Shown here: piece after piece, positions 63,967 through 64,000 of the stretch | Layout: every line of letters begins with the position of its first letter | How positions within the stretch are numbered: position 1 is the stretch's first letter | From: Lachnospiraceae bacterium | GTDB lineage: Bacteria > Bacillota > Clostridia > Lachnospirales > Lachnospiraceae | Assembly: GCA_017622845.1 (NCBI GenBank) | Contig: JAGAQJ010000044.1 | Coordinates: 46,929-110,928, forward strand | Reading direction: 5' to 3' | Length of the DNA stretch: 64,000 nt | Notes under the pieces: generated by a model | Databases searched by the model: none | What the model was told of the DNA's origin: nothing | The model's input: the letters and a program-made list of their open reading frames with translations, nothing else | Program-made: the position numbers and the translations under genes

Positions 63967-64000
63967 AAACATGAGAGTTTGATCCTGGCTCAGGATGAAC
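63967..64000 (+). rRNA. 16S ribosomal RNA, first 34 bases
   Basis: The universal 5' segment AGAGTTTGATCCTGGCTCAG is at 63974-63993 (E. coli positions 8-27), followed by GATGAAC. The rest lies beyond the right edge. Confidence 0.97.

Overview
The window reads as a chromosomal segment of a low-to-moderate GC, Gram-positive anaerobe of the Clostridia, most probably a Lachnospiraceae gut bacterium. The grounds are AGGAGG-type ribosome binding sites nearly everywhere, strong TTGACA-17-TATAAT promoters, a four-subunit pyruvate:ferredoxin oxidoreductase, a threonine T-box, CIRCE control, SEC-C and DUF1540 proteins, gut-type glycosidases (GH95, GH31), and a 16S rRNA start at the right edge. The family assignment is inference. 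There is no prophage, CRISPR array or intact insertion sequence.

Layout. 1-9.7 kb: tail of a CZB-type protein, a PfkB-fold protein with an altered active site, guaB, a small pair ending in an FHA protein, and porCDAB. 10-19.7 kb: clpB, a divergently oriented MBOAT/SGNH pair that probably O-acylates a surface polymer, a PrsA-like lipoprotein, and htpG behind a perfect CIRCE element. 20-24.4 kb: DUF1653 protein, GT2 glycosyltransferase, glyA and a membrane-anchored degenerate GH3 protein. 24.4-27.3 kb: a decayed accessory patch with three broken genes, tRNA-Gly(GCC) and an intact tetR-flavoprotein operon with two operators. 27.3-33.4 kb: GH95 fucosidase, YitT and GH31 alpha-xylosidase. 33.6-37 kb: beta-CASP nuclease-like MBL protein, DHFR, branched-chain aminotransferase. 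37.1-44.3 kb: a four-gene operon of poorly described proteins (a 1202-residue Ig-like/helical-repeat protein, an Hsp70-like ATPase, a TPR protein and a coiled-coil membrane protein). 44.4-55.1 kb: purC-purF-purB, purA, and a BMP-type nucleoside ABC importer. 55.2-58 kb: acyltransferase with an AbrB-like regulator, and small proteins. 57.7-60.4 kb: T-box, small membrane protein, thrS. 61.2-62.8 kb: L20-type leader and infC-rpmI-rplT. 62.9-64 kb: prolyl-tRNA editing protein, tandem rRNA promoters and the first 34 bases of 16S rRNA.

How it fits together. The de novo purine genes, guaB and the nucleoside importer together cover synthesis and salvage of purines. clpB, htpG, PrsA-like and the Hsp70-like operon form a protein-quality theme. 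The ribosomal and aminoacyl-tRNA genes are each controlled by an RNA leader. The most interesting unexplained system is the four-gene Hsp70-like operon at 37.1-44.3 kb. Second is a set of short dispersed repeats in the intergenic spaces, some bounded by inverted repeats like miniature mobile elements.

All functional calls come from reading the sequence and remembered family motifs. No database search was run.
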